Source: Obelidium mucronatum
Taxonomy: Eukaryota > Chytridiomycota > Chytridiomycetes > Chytridiales > Chytriomycetaceae
Assembly (NCBI GenBank): GCA_025765595.1
Contig: JAIVFH010000031.1
Span: forward strand, 186,001 to 250,000
DNA length: 64,000 bases
Reading direction: 5' to 3'
Part shown: positions 1 to 12,512 of the stretch, piece after piece
Layout of the letters: each line of letters begins with the position of its first letter
Position numbering within the stretch: the first letter of the stretch is position 1
Position numbers and translations under genes: made by a program
The notes under the pieces: model-generated
Told to the model about the DNA's origin: nothing
What the model saw: only the letters and a program-made list of their open reading frames with translations
Database searches by the model: none

Positions 1-173
1 TAGTTCATCGTGCGCACATCGGCGATGCGCAGCCCGTAGAGGCCCGTCAGCAGCGAGGCGATGTCGATCTTGTTGTACTTGGGCGGGAACCGGAACACCT
101 GCTGGTGCGGCGGCAGACTCGACCGCACAAGTCGGAAGGACACGGACGGGAAGTAGAGCGACGTGGTCTTCAT
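1..173 (-). CDS. Mitochondrial ribosomal protein uL23m, N-terminal part (runs off the window)
   Basis: The reverse strand opens with an ATG at 173 and stays open to the window edge, giving 57 residues. They contain the uL23m-type segments VFRFPPKYNKIDI and LTGLYGLRIADVRTMNY. The family sits at the exit tunnel of the mitochondrial large subunit and contacts nascent chains and the membrane insertion machinery. The lysine-rich, tyrosine-rich block followed by DVRTMNY is typical of the fungal mitochondrial branch rather than cytosolic uL23. The 3' end lies outside the window. It is divergent from UTP15, with about 108 bp between start codons, so the two probably share a promoter region. Confidence 0.8.
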   Translation of the reverse strand, partial: MKTTSLYFPSVSFRLVRSSLPPHQQVFRFPPKYNKIDIASLLTGLYGLRIADVRTMN

Positions 174-281
174 TGCTTGCTGTGCTTGTTGTTTGTTTTT
201 TTTTTCTTTTCTTTTTTTCTTTCTTTCTTTTTTGTTTTTTTGTTTTTTACTTGAATAAAAACCAACTCCAAGAAGGCGCAA

Positions 282-2144
282 ATGGACAGCTACGAACCGG
301 TTGCGGAGAAGCGCTTCCCCGCAGGTCCAACGCTCTTGTCGGTTGGATCGGATCAGGCCGAAAAGAAGTATTGGGCAAAGTTCAAAGTAGTGTATCTCTT
401 TTGAAAGAATTCTTGCCAAACAAGTCTCCTCAAACGGTTCAACCAATCCTTGCTTGATTTAGAGGCCCATTGTCGTGAAAGAATATGCCTCGGTTTCGCA
501 TGTTGAATTCTGTCCCGTCAAACCACATGATTTCGCCGTCACTTCTTCAACTCGTGTTCAAATATACTCCTGCTCTACTCATACTGTCAAAAAAACCATG
601 TCCCGATTCAAGGACGTTGCTTATTCAGGCTCATTTCGACCAGACGGGAAAATGATGGTGGCTGGTGACGCTCAAGGAACTGTTCAAGTTAGTGATTAAT
701 TCTTTTTTTTTTTTTTGTGGTTCCCTTCAAATGTTTTTTCAGTTTATTTATTTAAGTCATATTCTTTTCACTTTGTAGATTTTCGATCTGGCTAGTCGTG
801 CGATCCTCCGTACGTTTTCAGGTCACAAAGATACTGTTCGTGTTACAGGATTCAGTCCAAACTTGACCCAAGTCATGAGTGCGTCAGACGATAGAACGGT
901 TCGGATATGGGATATTCCATCTCAAACTGCTTTATTTGTACTGGACGAGCACCAGGCAAGAAAAGAGAAACTCTTTCTTTTTTTTTTTTTCCTGTTGTTA
1001 ACTCACAACAACACATTTTTTTTTTTTTGCCCCTTACAGGATCACGTCCGCAGCGCCACAATCTCCCGCGACAACCCCAACATCATCCTCACCGGATCCT
1101 ACGACCACACCGTAAAACTCTGGGACACCCGATCCCCGACCCCTTGCATCAACACCATGCACCACAACAACCCTCTAGAATCCGTAATCTTCCTTCCAGG
1201 CTCTTCCCTGATTGCCTCCGCCGGCGGCAACAAGATCAAACTCTGGAACGTTCTCACAGGATGCACACACTTCCAAACCCTCTCGAACCATCAAAAGAAC
1301 ATCACCGCCATGACTGTCGATGGAAGCGGGAAACGGCTCCTAAGCGGCGGTCTCGATAACCTCGTCAAGGTGTACAATATGGAGGATTACCAGGTCGTGC
1401 ATAGCTTAAAGTATCCTGCCCCGATTCTGAGTATGGCTGTGAGCCCGGATGACACGCATCTGGTTGTTGGAATGAGTACAGGGCTCTTGTCGATACGGCA
1501 ACGGGTCATCAAGACGGAAGATGTTGCCGGGTTCATCAAGAGACGTGCTAAAGTCAATGGTGGTACGTTGAAGCACTTTCGAAGAGGTGGTGCGCATAAG
1601 GGTGAGACTGGGGATATTGTGGTTGAAAAAAAGAAGGCCAAGAGGTTGCAAAAGTGGGATTCCCTGTTGCGCAAGTTTAACCATGGGAAAGCGTTGGATG
1701 TTGTTTTGGGTGGTGGGAATGGGGAGAAACCTGCGGCTCCTGTGATGGTTGTGAGTGTTTTGGAAGAGTTGATTCATCGTGGGCAGTTGGTTGTGGCGTT
1801 GGGTGCGAGGGATGATGTTGCGTTGGAGCCGGTTACAAAGTTTATTTTGCAGTGGATTGGGAATCCAAAGTTTACTAGTACTTTGGTTCATGTGGCGGAA
1901 GTTATTATGGGTATGTGTTGTTTTTTTTTTAACTTCTTTTTTCTTTGACCTAATCTACATTTTTTTTTTTCGCATCTGTTAAATAGACATGTATGCTCCA
2001 GTGATTGGTCAATCCGTTTTAATTGATGAATTGTTCATCAAACTACGATTCCATATTGAAAGAGAGCTCTCATTACAGGAAGATTTGATCAAGACGTTGG
2101 GTCTTTTGGAGTCGTTGATGTTGGCATCTCAACGAATGGTTTGA
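282..2144 (+). CDS. UTP15: U3 snoRNA-associated protein 15 (UTP15), WD40 subunit of the SSU processome
   Basis: Five exons join cleanly: 282-386, 463-687, 779-955, 1040-1910 and 1987-2144. They give 511 residues, close to yeast Utp15 (513). The N-terminal half holds WD40 repeats, with DDRTVRIWD, GSYDHTVKLWDTR and NKIKLWN as clear blades. The C-terminal half is the UTP15 C-terminal helical domain, running from the ARRL-like segment LVVALGARDD to the final helices. Family members act in the t-UTP/UTPA complex, which binds nascent pre-rRNA and helps Pol I transcription and 18S processing in the nucleolus. The start is the first ATG in a conserved context and precedes TLLSVGS and YWAKFK. Intron 3 (956-1039) has a GC donor, is 84 nt, and is stop-free in frame, so retention would insert 28 residues. 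Confidence 0.93.
956..1039 (+). other. GC-AG intron of UTP15, stop-free and a multiple of three
   Basis: The donor is CAG|GCAAGA and the acceptor CCCTTACAG|GA. Removing it joins DEHQ to DHVRSA, which matches the spacing between WD40 blades. The interior has two T tracts, and its 84 nt keep the frame open. Splicing is inferred from conservation. Confidence 0.75.
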
Positions 2145-2307
2145 AAAAAAAAGAAAGCCTTTTTTTTTTGTTTTATGAAATAAATAAAACAATTACAAAT
2201 GGGATTCTCTCTCCTTTTTTTTTGTTCGATATATTTTTTTTTATTTCCTCTTCATCTGACACTAGCTGGCCAAAAAAAAAAAACAAAAACAAAAAAAAAC
2301 CTAAAAC

Positions 2308-5300
2308 TCAGTTTGACATCTCCATCTGAATGTTTCGATGAATGAAACACAAAAAGTCCACATAAGTCATTTCTTCGTGGTTCTGGTCCTCCACCAAATA
2401 ACTTGCAAATTCCGTTTCCAAAGGAGGGTCTAGTTGCTGCCTGACAACTTGTACTTGCATGAAGCGCGGGCGTTCCAGTTGACATAGGGAATGCACTAAA
2501 CGAATATTGGCATTCAACTTATTGTCAAGAACTGGAAGAATTCTCTAATTACGTGAAAGAGCGGGGGGGTCGCTCGATTAGTTTGTACTCCACATAAATG
2601 TATAGACACACAAACCATTTTGATATCAATCTCTTCGACACGCTGGACGCCAAAAACTTGATTGATGAGTTCAGGCGGACACTGGCGACCTACCCAGAGG
2701 AACATTTGAACACCGTTTTCTTTTATTTGGGAAAGAAGAGTTAGTTTTGAAACACACACATACACACAAAAAAAAACAAGGAAGAAGTGCTCACCCATCA
2801 GGAAAATGCCTTCCGGATCCAACCTCTCATAAGAAATACGAACGCATGGCGGTAATCTGATGTTGTTTCTATGATCCAGAGCACCAAACTAGCACCGAAC
2901 CCTCGTAAGTAACTTTCTTCAAAAAAAAACAAAAAAAAAAAACTCACATCATGATCGAGATTGTGGAGCGCAAACATTCGTGGATAAAAGAATACAACGC
3001 TCTCTGGGACACCAAAGTTTCTAAAGTTCCTCATTGCAGTCACTCGTGCATCGCTCGAAAGCATGCCTTTACGGAACGCCCTGCATTTCAACAGGCACAA
3101 AGTGTAAAGGGGGTAAAGCTTGAAAGACTCTGGAAGAATTAACTATGGAAAAAAAAAAGGAAATCAAGGGTGAATATTTGAACATCCTTAACTCATGACA
3201 AAAAATACCTGTCCCGGCGATGTGTTTGAGGCGCTATGTTTACGATATGCTGCCAAGATTTTGACACATCGATCTGTCAATTGTTCACGAACAGCCTTCA
3301 GTGAAGAGGCAGCAGCTTGTGCACAGCTTGCCTTGGCCAAATAGTTGATGGTTGTGTCCATTTCTGCATATCTGAACACATTTCCAAGGGTTCCCGTGTT
3401 GGGCAGTGCCATATTAAGTACACGGATACGACGATCTCCTTGGAAGTTGGTGTACAACAGTGCGACTTGGAATGATGATGTTCCATTTTCATCCAATTTG
3501 CGTTCGTGCTTAAACGCAACACCAATCGCTTTTTGTGAGTCAATTCCAGCCAGTTCAACGTCCGTGGGGTTGCCGGAACGAATGCAGAAGTTTCCAAAGT
3601 GATGAGAAACTCCCAGGCCTAAAAGGCCAAAACACAGATGAGACACCTTCCAAAAGTAAAACCAAATAAAATGAAACTCACCATCAGAACATCTCACTCT
3701 CAACAATCCTTCGAAACCAAAGTTTCTTCTCCCAATCTTCTTTAAATCCTCCATAAACCTTAATCCGTCTCTGCCAGCGTCAAAGTTGGTGTAAACGTAC
3801 AAGTCACCTCCAGTTATGGAGCTTAAACTACCCACAGTCGCCACATCAATATATGCACTTGGGAACAAAAACAAATCCACGCAGATTCCGTGCTTCGAAT
3901 AGTCTTCACCCATCTTTCGCCAAAAGTATTCTTGTGGTTCGTAAAGCTTCTTTTCATTGTCTGTTCCAAGAAGTTTAACATCTTCTCGGTTCTTGAGAGC
4001 CCCAGGACCGTGTGTCGGCAGAGTGGTTTGGAACATGAACAGTTTGCCTCCAACGTCCTTCTGCAAAAACAAATCAAAAAAAAAAGAGTCAGTGTGCTGG
4101 TTACTCTGCCAATCATGACTTGAAACATACCAAAGCAAGCATGGCTGCTTGAGCGGCGGCACCCAAAATTGACTCGCTTACTCTATTGCCTTCAAACAAG
4201 GAGGGAAGGCTATTCAACAAGTTCTCAATCACTGTACGAGACTCCCATGGATCAACCAAAAATCCTTCGTTCAATGGAACAAACATGTCATTCACATCAG
4301 GAACAACAAGCATGTGCGGCTGTTCCAAAGTGGCCTACAAGATGAAAAGAACAACGATTAATAATTGAAAACTCAAAAACCACGAACGAACCTTCAAGTT
4401 ATAAAAGTGAACGCTTTTATCAAACGTGAAGATTCCGACTTTGCATCCTTTGGGCAAACCACCAGTTTCTCCTTCATACAAAAGTCCCTTAATCGCTTGA
4501 ACAGCATTCCTCAAGATTCCAAATTGCACGCTATTCCAGCTCACATCAATGGCAAAAACATAAGACGGAGGTTTAGCAGCCCGGATGCTGTACTCCTTGG
4601 AAGCACGGAACTCAATTGCTCCATACAACAGCTCTGGGCGAGAAGCCAAATCCATTCTACGACCAGCCATATCCAAGTTACAAAAGTACTCAGGTGGAAC
4701 TTAAAAAAAAATTGAAAATTAAGATTTCCTTCCTCAGCAAAAAAAAGGTGTTGGGATTTCACCTTCAGTATCACATCCACACAAGTTACAAATCATCTTC
4801 CGACCACCGTCCGTAAAGTTGAACCATGGGTTAATGTAAGCTCTGCAACGTCTGCATCTCAATGGCCCACCCTCCCCAAAGTCAACAACAGGCACGGGCA
4901 TTTCGTCTGGAGCCAAATCCGCAAGTGGCTGAACAATTGCTCCCAACGGCAACATTGATGTTGTCAAAACATCTTCAGTACACGGGACCTGGTATGTTGT
5001 AAAGCGCATAAAACGAGGATTACAGTTTCCTAATCAGAAGAGAAGAAGAAAAAAGGAGCCATCAAAGTTAGACCCAAAACTTTCTTGTGTCTCACTCCAG
5101 TTTCTCACCTTCATCGGCAGCCCTGAAACGCGTAGCTGCAAGCGGTGGTACATTCCGACTCGAAGTACTGTACACAAGATCTTCATAATTCGACTGGTCC
5201 AAATCGTGAACAACCAATGGACTTGGAATCTGGTTTGGATCAATCTTTGATTTGGGCGGTTGCGGTTGCTGTGGGTGGTGTTGCTGTTGTCCACCCATCA

Positions 5301-6817
5301 TTTGCTGGTTCTGCATTCCTGGAGTTTGTGGCCGCCCATTGTAACCATTTGGTTGTCCAGCTGGGTTTTGATACGGTTGAGTTCCAGGTGCAAATCGGTT
5401 AAACGACGGAGGAGCTTGCTGCTGCTGTTGATCAAATTGAGGTTGACCGCCTCCATATTGTTGTTGTGGTTGGTTTGGATATTGTTGCGGTGGTTGGCCT
5501 GGAAATTGGCCCTGCGGAGACGGTTGCCCAGAGTATCCCGGAGCAGGAGCGTTTGGCATTCCTGGTGATGGTGCAACACTTCCAGGAACTGACGCCGGCG
5601 CATAAACACGCTTTGAGCGATTCGTTACAGGAGTTGATCCAGGCCTCAGAATACCCGCTGCAGGCGCTCCTGGTTGACCAGGAGGTGATGCAACATTAAA
5701 AGGAGATCCAGCATCATGCTGCCCTGGTGATTGCGCCTGCTGCTGTGGCATTGGTTGCGCCTGTTGCTGTGGCATAGGTTGATTGGAGAGAGCGAGATTT
5801 CCCATTGGTCCAGCAAGGTTATTGGGATTCGAGCCTGGAGGCATCACGCCTACGAAACACATTATATTAATTCCAACAATGCGAGTTGAGCAAGTATCAT
5901 CGTACCAACAGGTGGTCTACCCAATCCGTTTTGACCGCCCACAACTCCGCGACCAGGAATCTGAGAATAAGGAGCTCCAGATCCAGGAGTTACAATAGGC
6001 GCTCCGGATTGCTGGATCTGCTGATGCGGTTGACTTTGAAGATTCTGCAACGGATTATGTTGGCCTGGTGGACCTTGCATCGGGGGTCGAGCACCAGGAG
6101 GACCCATGCCTACCGAAAACAACACAAAAAAACATCAGTGACAGTGCAGCGAGGCATCATCCGCCCACGCCAAAGGCGTGATGTTTATGACATCAAATTT
6201 TTGGGGGACGTGAGTGTTGGGATTTTTTTTTTGACAACGTGTAATTCCCCAGAGATCGCTTTCCCAAACGTCCTCCTTTACGATTTCATGCGGTTCCCAG
6301 CTCCCAGCTCCATCATGAAAGGTTGGAAGTTCCGTTCCTGACAATCACTACTGCCACGTGCAACCACAAAAGGTATTGATCGCGACTCAAAACAATAAAC
6401 TCAACGCACCTAGTGGCCGTTGTGGATTCACTTGGCCCGGTCCTTGGAACTGCGGGCGAGACCCCACACCTCCACTATTAATAGGACCGTTGGGGCCTTG
6501 TTGACTTTGCGGGCCCGTTGGAGGACGCATGAAAGGTTGACCTGGAGCCTGCATTGGCATCATTGGCCGTGGAGCCCCTGGCTGTTGTTGAAACTGTTGA
6601 GGCTGCTGATGCGGTTGTTGTTGCTGTTGTTGCAAAGGCTGAGGCTGTCCGAGTGGTCTAAATTGCTGCTGACCTGGAGGTTGTCCACCAGGCTGGCCCT
6701 CTAGCAGACGCGATGGGTTAATTCGCGCACTGACAAATTCATGAGCGCTTTTTAAGACATACGGGGCGCAAATGGCGGACGCGGCTGTTGCTGCTGACTC
6801 TGCGGATGTTGATGCAT
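2308..6817 (-). CDS. SEC24: SEC24, COPII coat cargo-binding subunit
   Basis: Thirteen exons can be joined on the reverse strand: 6817-6763, 6700-6410, 6109-5906, 5849-5109, 5029-4763, 4699-4392, 4334-4131, 4061-3682, 3618-3209, 3142-2948, 2888-2795, 2719-2616 and 2544-2308. Exons 1-4 encode a long Gln/Pro/Gly-rich N-terminus. Next come the zinc finger (CNPRFMR, then CRRC and CNLCG), the trunk ([20 protein letters not shown]), the beta-sandwich and helical domains ([15 protein letters not shown]), and the gelsolin repeat ([11 protein letters not shown]). Sec24 pairs with Sec23 in the inner COPII coat at ER exit sites and selects cargo signals. The ATG at 6817 is the first codon of the Gln-rich tract; no better start is visible. 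It is divergent from the uL13m gene, with 79 bp between starts. Confidence 0.93.
6110..6409 (-). other. Unusually long (300 nt) SEC24 intron 2
   Basis: The donor is CTAG|GTGCGTTG and the acceptor CGGTAG|GCATGG in the sense direction. At 300 nt it is several times the local norm of 46-90 nt. It reads through Gln/Pro-rich coding on both sides. No other gene or RNA is evident inside it. Confidence 0.7.
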
Positions 6818-6896
6818 TAAAACTCGATTCAATTATCGAATTATTTTGTTGGGGTTGATTTTTATAAAAATCGTTTTCTTTTTTCCCAAAGTCAAG

Positions 6897-7528
6897 ATGA
6901 GCACAACAACATCAATCCGTGGCCGCATCTGGCATTTGGTCGATGCCCGCGATAGAACCCTCGGAACTTTGGCTCAGCGCATCAGCATTGCCCTGAGGGG
7001 AAAGTACAAGCCAACTTGGCATCCGTCAGGTTAGAGTTGAATGTTTCGTCGATGGCGGTCTCTCAAACCCACTTCCACTCTCGATAATTACGATTCGACA
7101 ATGGCTTTAATCAGATGATATCGGAGATTATGTTGTTGTCATCAATGCCAGGCACATCAAACTCAGCGGAAAGAAGGATACGGACAAGAAGTACTTCTGG
7201 CACTCGCGATGGGTTGGCCACCTCACCGAGCTCACTCACGATGAATTCAAAGCGGATCATCCAAACGGGGTACGATGTTTTTGCGAGTTCATGTTTGGTG
7301 AATCGAAAAACACTAACCCAATGATATCTACAGCCGTTGAAAAAAGCGATTTACGGAATGTTACCCAAGAACAACCTACGACGAGTTCATTTTAACCGCT
7401 TGAAAGTTTTTTCTGACGATGACCATCCATACGCGCAGAATATTATGCGTGATTACGAACGCGAAGCAGCAATTGCCGCCCTTGCGGCCGCAGAAAACCC
7501 ACCATCATCAACGTCAGGAGAAAAATAA
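6897..7528 (+). CDS. Mitochondrial ribosomal protein uL13m
   Basis: Three exons (6897-7029, 7115-7269, 7334-7528) encode a uL13-family protein of about 160 residues. Diagnostic segments are [19 protein letters not shown], the DYVVVINA block, the Y-F-W-H-S-R-W region, and the [10 protein letters not shown] motif. The family is a structural large-subunit protein. The short length, fungal-type start and C-terminal tail fit the mitochondrial rather than the cytosolic form, although no clear presequence is seen. The ATG at 6897 was chosen because an upstream in-frame extension begins only with a TTG and is Phe/Ile-rich. The tail after [14 protein letters not shown] is alanine- and serine-rich. Confidence 0.88.
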
Positions 7529-7592
7529 AATATCAAGTACAATATGATTCGAAGAATGTGCAATATCAACTTTTAATGTTATCCCCCCATAA

Positions 7593-8474
7593 TCACGCAA
7601 GCACGTTATCATAAACAACCGATCCAATCTGCCCACCACGCATACTCTTGTTGACATTGGACACAAAGACGCTACGGTTTGTACTCAACACTTGAGCAGC
7701 TTCTTTGTTTAGTGGATCATCTGGGTTGGGCTCCAAGAAAATGTACTGCAATCCAATCAAGACCGCATTGATGTTCAAAACAGGCTTCCAGTCTTCACGC
7801 AAAATATTTAAGCAGACATTTCCTTCAAGATCAATGTTTGGGTGGTAAATCTATGGATTGAAAAGGTTGTAAATGCACTGAGGGCCGCCATAAAAAGTTC
7901 AATTGAAATACGGGAAACGGTCTTGAATTTCAAGTCGGAATTCTTGTGGACTTCAAGCAAAGGGGTTCAGGGTATTGTTTTCCAATGCAAACAGAATCAA
8001 TCCAAAGCCACCTCCTCGCCCAATACGCTTCTAATTTCGCTTGTTGCATAGGCAAGAGCTGTTTACCTTTTGTGTGCATAGGACTTTTGGAGCCTCATGG
8101 GGATACCCTTCCTTGATTTTGAAACTAAATCGAAACACTCCACCCTTATAGAATCCTACCCACACAACAACAACAAGAAACTGTGAGCAAATCGCAACGA
8201 CAATCGCCAAAAATGATTTTCCACGTCATTCTACGAACCATCGTCGGGGGTAATCGTCAAATTGAAGTTGAACAGGTCATTTGGGTCGGGAAAGGACACA
8301 GCCAACGTCTTTGGAATGTTCTCCAAATCCTCCATATCTTTTTTGAAGCTTGAGAATGAGCGGGATGTCAATTGCACGATATCTACCTTTCTGCAGCCGG
8401 ATCTTTGCGGCGGATGTTTTGGCCTTCTTTCCTCCGCTGGCCGCATCGGCTGCGGCCTTCTTCTTCAGTGTCAT
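7593..8474 (-). CDS. UBC12: NEDD8-conjugating E2 enzyme UBC12
   Basis: Four exons (8474-8387, 8337-8239, 8155-8067, 7850-7593) join into an E2 fold. It contains the active-site segment [19 protein letters not shown], with the catalytic Cys in VCLNIL, followed by [19 protein letters not shown] and DPLNKEAA. The N-terminal extension [14 protein letters not shown] is the Lys/Ala-rich tail that UBC12 uses to dock the NEDD8 E1 (UBA3) and DCN1. The enzyme transfers NEDD8/Rub1 to cullins and so activates SCF-type ligases. Intron 3 (7851-8066, 216 nt) is long for this region. The start at 8474 is the first ATG of the basic tail. The gene is tail-to-tail with uL13m, with about 65 bp between stop codons. 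Confidence 0.93.
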
Positions 8475-8631
8475 GATGTTGATCACTAAAAGTGCATTCG
8501 TAATCGTAAATAGTGAATTGTTAGCGCTATGGGTCTGCTAAGCAACAAGTCCATACTTTTGGGGGGTTTTTCTTTATAAAAAAAACTTCTCCACACATTC
8601 ACCAATTCAATAAGAAAACATATCTCACAAT

Positions 8632-9854
8632 CTACTTCGTAAAAGTAGATAAACCAGCAGATGAAGCACCGCCAGCAATTTGCTGATATTCTTCGCCGTC
8701 ATCTTTAATTCGAAATATCGTGATCTGAACATATTGATTAAATGGAGTGGATGGTAGAAATCACGATAGCAGTACCTCTTGTTGTTTGAAATATCTGCGA
8801 TTTTCTTCGTCCACGAGAACTAAATTCAAATAATAACGAGTTGAAAACTTTTTGTTGACGTCACGGTATGTTGGAGTCAATTCGAATCCACTCAAAAACA
8901 ACCGGATTGGAATTGTTTCGCCTAATGTAACGTTTAGCAAGTAATCAAGTAATAAAAGTATTTGAATTCCAAACCTCTAACAGGGGCGCCGTCCATGATT
9001 TCAAACTTGGTTATAGTTTCACTCTCATTATACTGGTTTGGTGGTACACCTGTCGTTTCACGTCGTATAATTGAGAGTTCCATGTGCTTAATTTTGATGC
9101 GGACAAGGAGAAAATAGATTTTCCCCACAATAACGTCTCTCAGATGGTATCTGTGTGATTGTCGTCAATTTAAGGTGGACTTCAGGGGGTGATTCATTCA
9201 AGACTCACTTTGATTTGTTGTATTCGAATTCAATATGGAGAGCATCTTCAATTCCGACTTCCATCTTGATCGAGTTGTTGATGTCGGGCGGCATGCGGTA
9301 GGAATAAACCCAGATGTCGCGTTCCTTCACGATGTCTGAGATGCGGCGCGCAATAGTGACGCGCACAAAGTATCTCAGCTTCACGTTGATGCCGTAGTAC
9401 GACTCGAACTGCTTCTCGACGTTCTTGAATTCAAAGTCGTAGGTTGCCTGTGTGCGCAGCTCGCCCGGCGCGGCCAGCTCCTGCGACAGCGACACGAACT
9501 CCGTGTGGGCGCCCTTGTCGCTGAACAGCTCGATGCAGCCGACAAACTCGATCTTGATGCCCTGGTGGTCCAGCTTCTTGGCGTCGCGCACGCGCACGAG
9601 CACCTTGCCGCCGACGCCTTCGCCGTCAAAGTACAGCGGCAGCCGCAGCCGCTTTTCTCTGTCTTTTTCCTTGTCTTTTTCCTTTTCCTTGTCCGCCGTC
9701 GCCGCCGCCGCCCGCGTCTCCACCGCCTTGCGCTCAGCCTCGCCCGCAAACACAACCTCGACGTCCGCGAACGTGCCCAGCCCAAACAGCGATGTCTAGC
9801 GAACAGTGTCAGTGTCAGTGTTGCTTGGCCGTGTGTCTAGTGGTTAGTTACCAT
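8632..9854 (-). CDS. VPS26: VPS26, retromer arrestin-like subunit
   Basis: Five exons (9854-9852, 9795-9209, 9150-8975, 8921-8776, 8724-8632) give a Vps26 protein. Family landmarks are HQGIKIEFVGCIELF, NNSIKMEVGIEDALHIEFEYNKSK, VGKIYFLLVRIKIKHMELS, and DVNKKFSTRYYLNLVLVDEE. Vps26 bridges Vps35 to sorting nexins and cargo on endosomes for retrieval to the Golgi. The first exon is only the ATG, followed at once by GTAACTAACC; splicing to CTAG|ACATCG gives M-T-S-L-F-G-L-G-T-F. The GC-rich second exon carries an unusual Lys/Glu/Asp insertion (about residues 26-48). The C-terminus is short. The stop codon is TAG. Confidence 0.93.
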
Positions 9855-9902
9855 TCGTGTTTATCGATTTATTTTTCTTAAAATTAAAATAATAATAATA
9901 GA

Positions 9903-12468
9903 ATGGGAAAGAGACCACATCCAACTCAACAGACAGCAAGCGACACCGCCGGGGTTCAGGTACCCGTGTGTTCTTTCTCTGGTTAGTCTCGAACGCCAAA
10001 CACACTCACGCTAAAGACAGGACGCTGCCGATATTCTGAGAGTTACTCCTCTTGGTGCAGGCCAGGAAGTCGGTCGCAGCTGTCTCCTGCTTGAATACAA
10101 AAACAAAACCGTCATGGTGAGATTGAATTCAATGTTTTTCATCGTTCCTTGGCCTGTAATAACCCTGACATCCATCCATGCAGCTCGACTGCGGTCTTCA
10201 TCCAGCCTATTCGGGTCTTGCTGCGTTGCCTTTCTTTGACAATATCGATCCTTCCACGATCGATGTCTTATTATTAACTCAGTAAGTGGCAACGCTTGTT
10301 TTTATTTCTATGTGTTCTGCTTATTGTGTACTCCCAAGCTTCCACATTGACCATGCTGCCGCACTTCCGTATTTTATGGAAAAGGTGGGTCTAGTAATCC
10401 ACCCATTCTTTTGGTCATTCTCAAGCTATTGCCCGCAAAACAACTAGACAACGTTCAAAGGTCGCGTTTTCATGACACACCCAACAAAAGCCATCTTCAA
10501 GTGGCTTCTTGCGGATTATGTTAAAGTATCCAATTTGGCTGTTGATGATATGCTATACGATGAAAAGGATCTTTTACGCGCGTACGACAAGATTGAGACT
10601 ATTGACTTTCATCAGCAAGTGGATGTTGAAGGAATCAAGTTTACTCCGTATAATGCAGGTCACGTCTTGGGAGCTGCAATGTATTTAATTGAAATAGCCG
10701 GTGTCCGCGTCTTGTATACTGGAGATTACTCGGTATGTGTTTAAACAAATAGTAACTCAATACTGGAAGAGTACCTGAGGCTGCGATGTTGATCAAACGT
10801 AATTCTGGAGGAGGTGACTTTAATTGAGGCTCTTTCTGAAACACCCCTCTCAACTTCATCCTTGCCAATCCCTCTCTCTCTTTCCTGTTTTTTTGTGTCT
10901 GCCAAAACTGGTGACAACTTGGAGAATGACTTTCCTATATGTTTATCGTCATTTCCTATGTGTTTATGTTCCTAATAAAGTCTATTGCTTTATAGCGTGA
11001 AGAAGATCGACACTTGATGGCCGCTGAACGTCCACCGAACGTGATTCCAGAAGTCCTCATTGCCGAAAGTACATATGGAGTTCAACACCACCGATCTCGA
11101 GTCGAAAGAGAAACTATTTTCACTCAAACAATCCATCAAATTGTCGCGCGTGGAGGTCGCTGTTTAATCCCTGTATTTGCATTGGGTCGTGCTCAAGAAT
11201 TATTGCTCATTTTGGACGAATACTGGCAGGCCCACCCAGAGCTGCATAATGTCCCAATCTATTATGCGAGTGCTTTGGCGAAAAAGTGTATGACAGTGTT
11301 CCAAACATATTCAAATATGATGAATGCGAGGATTCGGCAGCAAACAAAGAGTGGACAAAATCCGTTTCAGTTCAAACATATCAGTAACTTGAAGAGCATG
11401 AATTATTTCGATGACGTAGGGCCATGTGTAATGATGGCAAGTCCTGGGATGTTGCAGGTATCCGTCGGTCTGTGTGTGTGTTTATTTCTTGGTTACTGAA
11501 AAAATTACTATCTTTCTTTTAAGAACGGTCAATCGAGAGAACTATTGGAACTTTGGTGCCCAGATAAACGAAATGGAGTCATTATTCCAGGTTACGTTGT
11601 CGAAGGCACGCTGGGGAAACAAATTCTCTCACAGCCAGAAGAAATCATGTCGCTAAATGGGAGTCGACTTCCACTAAGACTCACTGTTGAATACGTGTCC
11701 TTCAGTGCACACGTTGATTTCCCCCAAAACAGCCAGTTTATTGAGGAAGTTGGCGCCCAGAATTTGATTCTTGTACATGGAGAACAGAATCAAATGGGAA
11801 GATTGAAAAGTGCACTTGTGAGCAAGTATCAAGACAGTGAAAGCGTCTTGAATATATTCACTCCAAAGAATTGTGAGCCTGTGGAACTGTATTTCAAGGG
11901 AGAGAAGATGGCCAAGGTGAAAATCTCCGCCTTGACTGTCCCCCCAACTATGTCTCAACCAGTTTTTATCAGGCCATGGGTACTCTTGCCAAGAATCCAT
12001 TGAAGCAAAACGCCCGTGTCGAAGGGGTCTTGGTTTCCAAAGATTTTACCTACAGATTGATTGATCCACAAGACTTGCCTGAATTCACAGACCTGGTTAG
12101 CGCCACATTATCACAACGACTTGTGATTTCTTCAAGAGCACCATTGTCTCTTGTAAAATGGCATTTGGAAGCAATGTATGGAGGTTGCAAGAGTGTGGAG
12201 GATGACGATGATGCTTTCATGGTTTGTTTATGATTGCTGCTTAAAAAATCCCAGTGGGGATATTAGTAGAGAGTGCTGGATTAATTTTTTCGACATGCAA
12301 CGACAGGTGTTCAATACGGTCCGAGTCAAGAATTTGGATAACAACAGGTTGCTGTTGGAATGGGATGGAAATAATGTGAACGATATGGTCGCGGATTCAG
12401 TGTTGGCGATTGTATTGCAGGCTGAAAGCAGTCCAGCCAGTGTTAAAGGTACTTTTGTAAAAACTTTT

Positions 12469-12512
<44 letters not shown>

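Noticed and set aside
6135..6344. Small ORF in the long SEC24 intron
   Set aside because: No conserved features, and the flanking exons join in frame across it.
9381..9840. ORFs overlapping the GC-rich VPS26 exon on both strands
   Set aside because: VPS26 is clearly the coding frame; the others are composition shadows.
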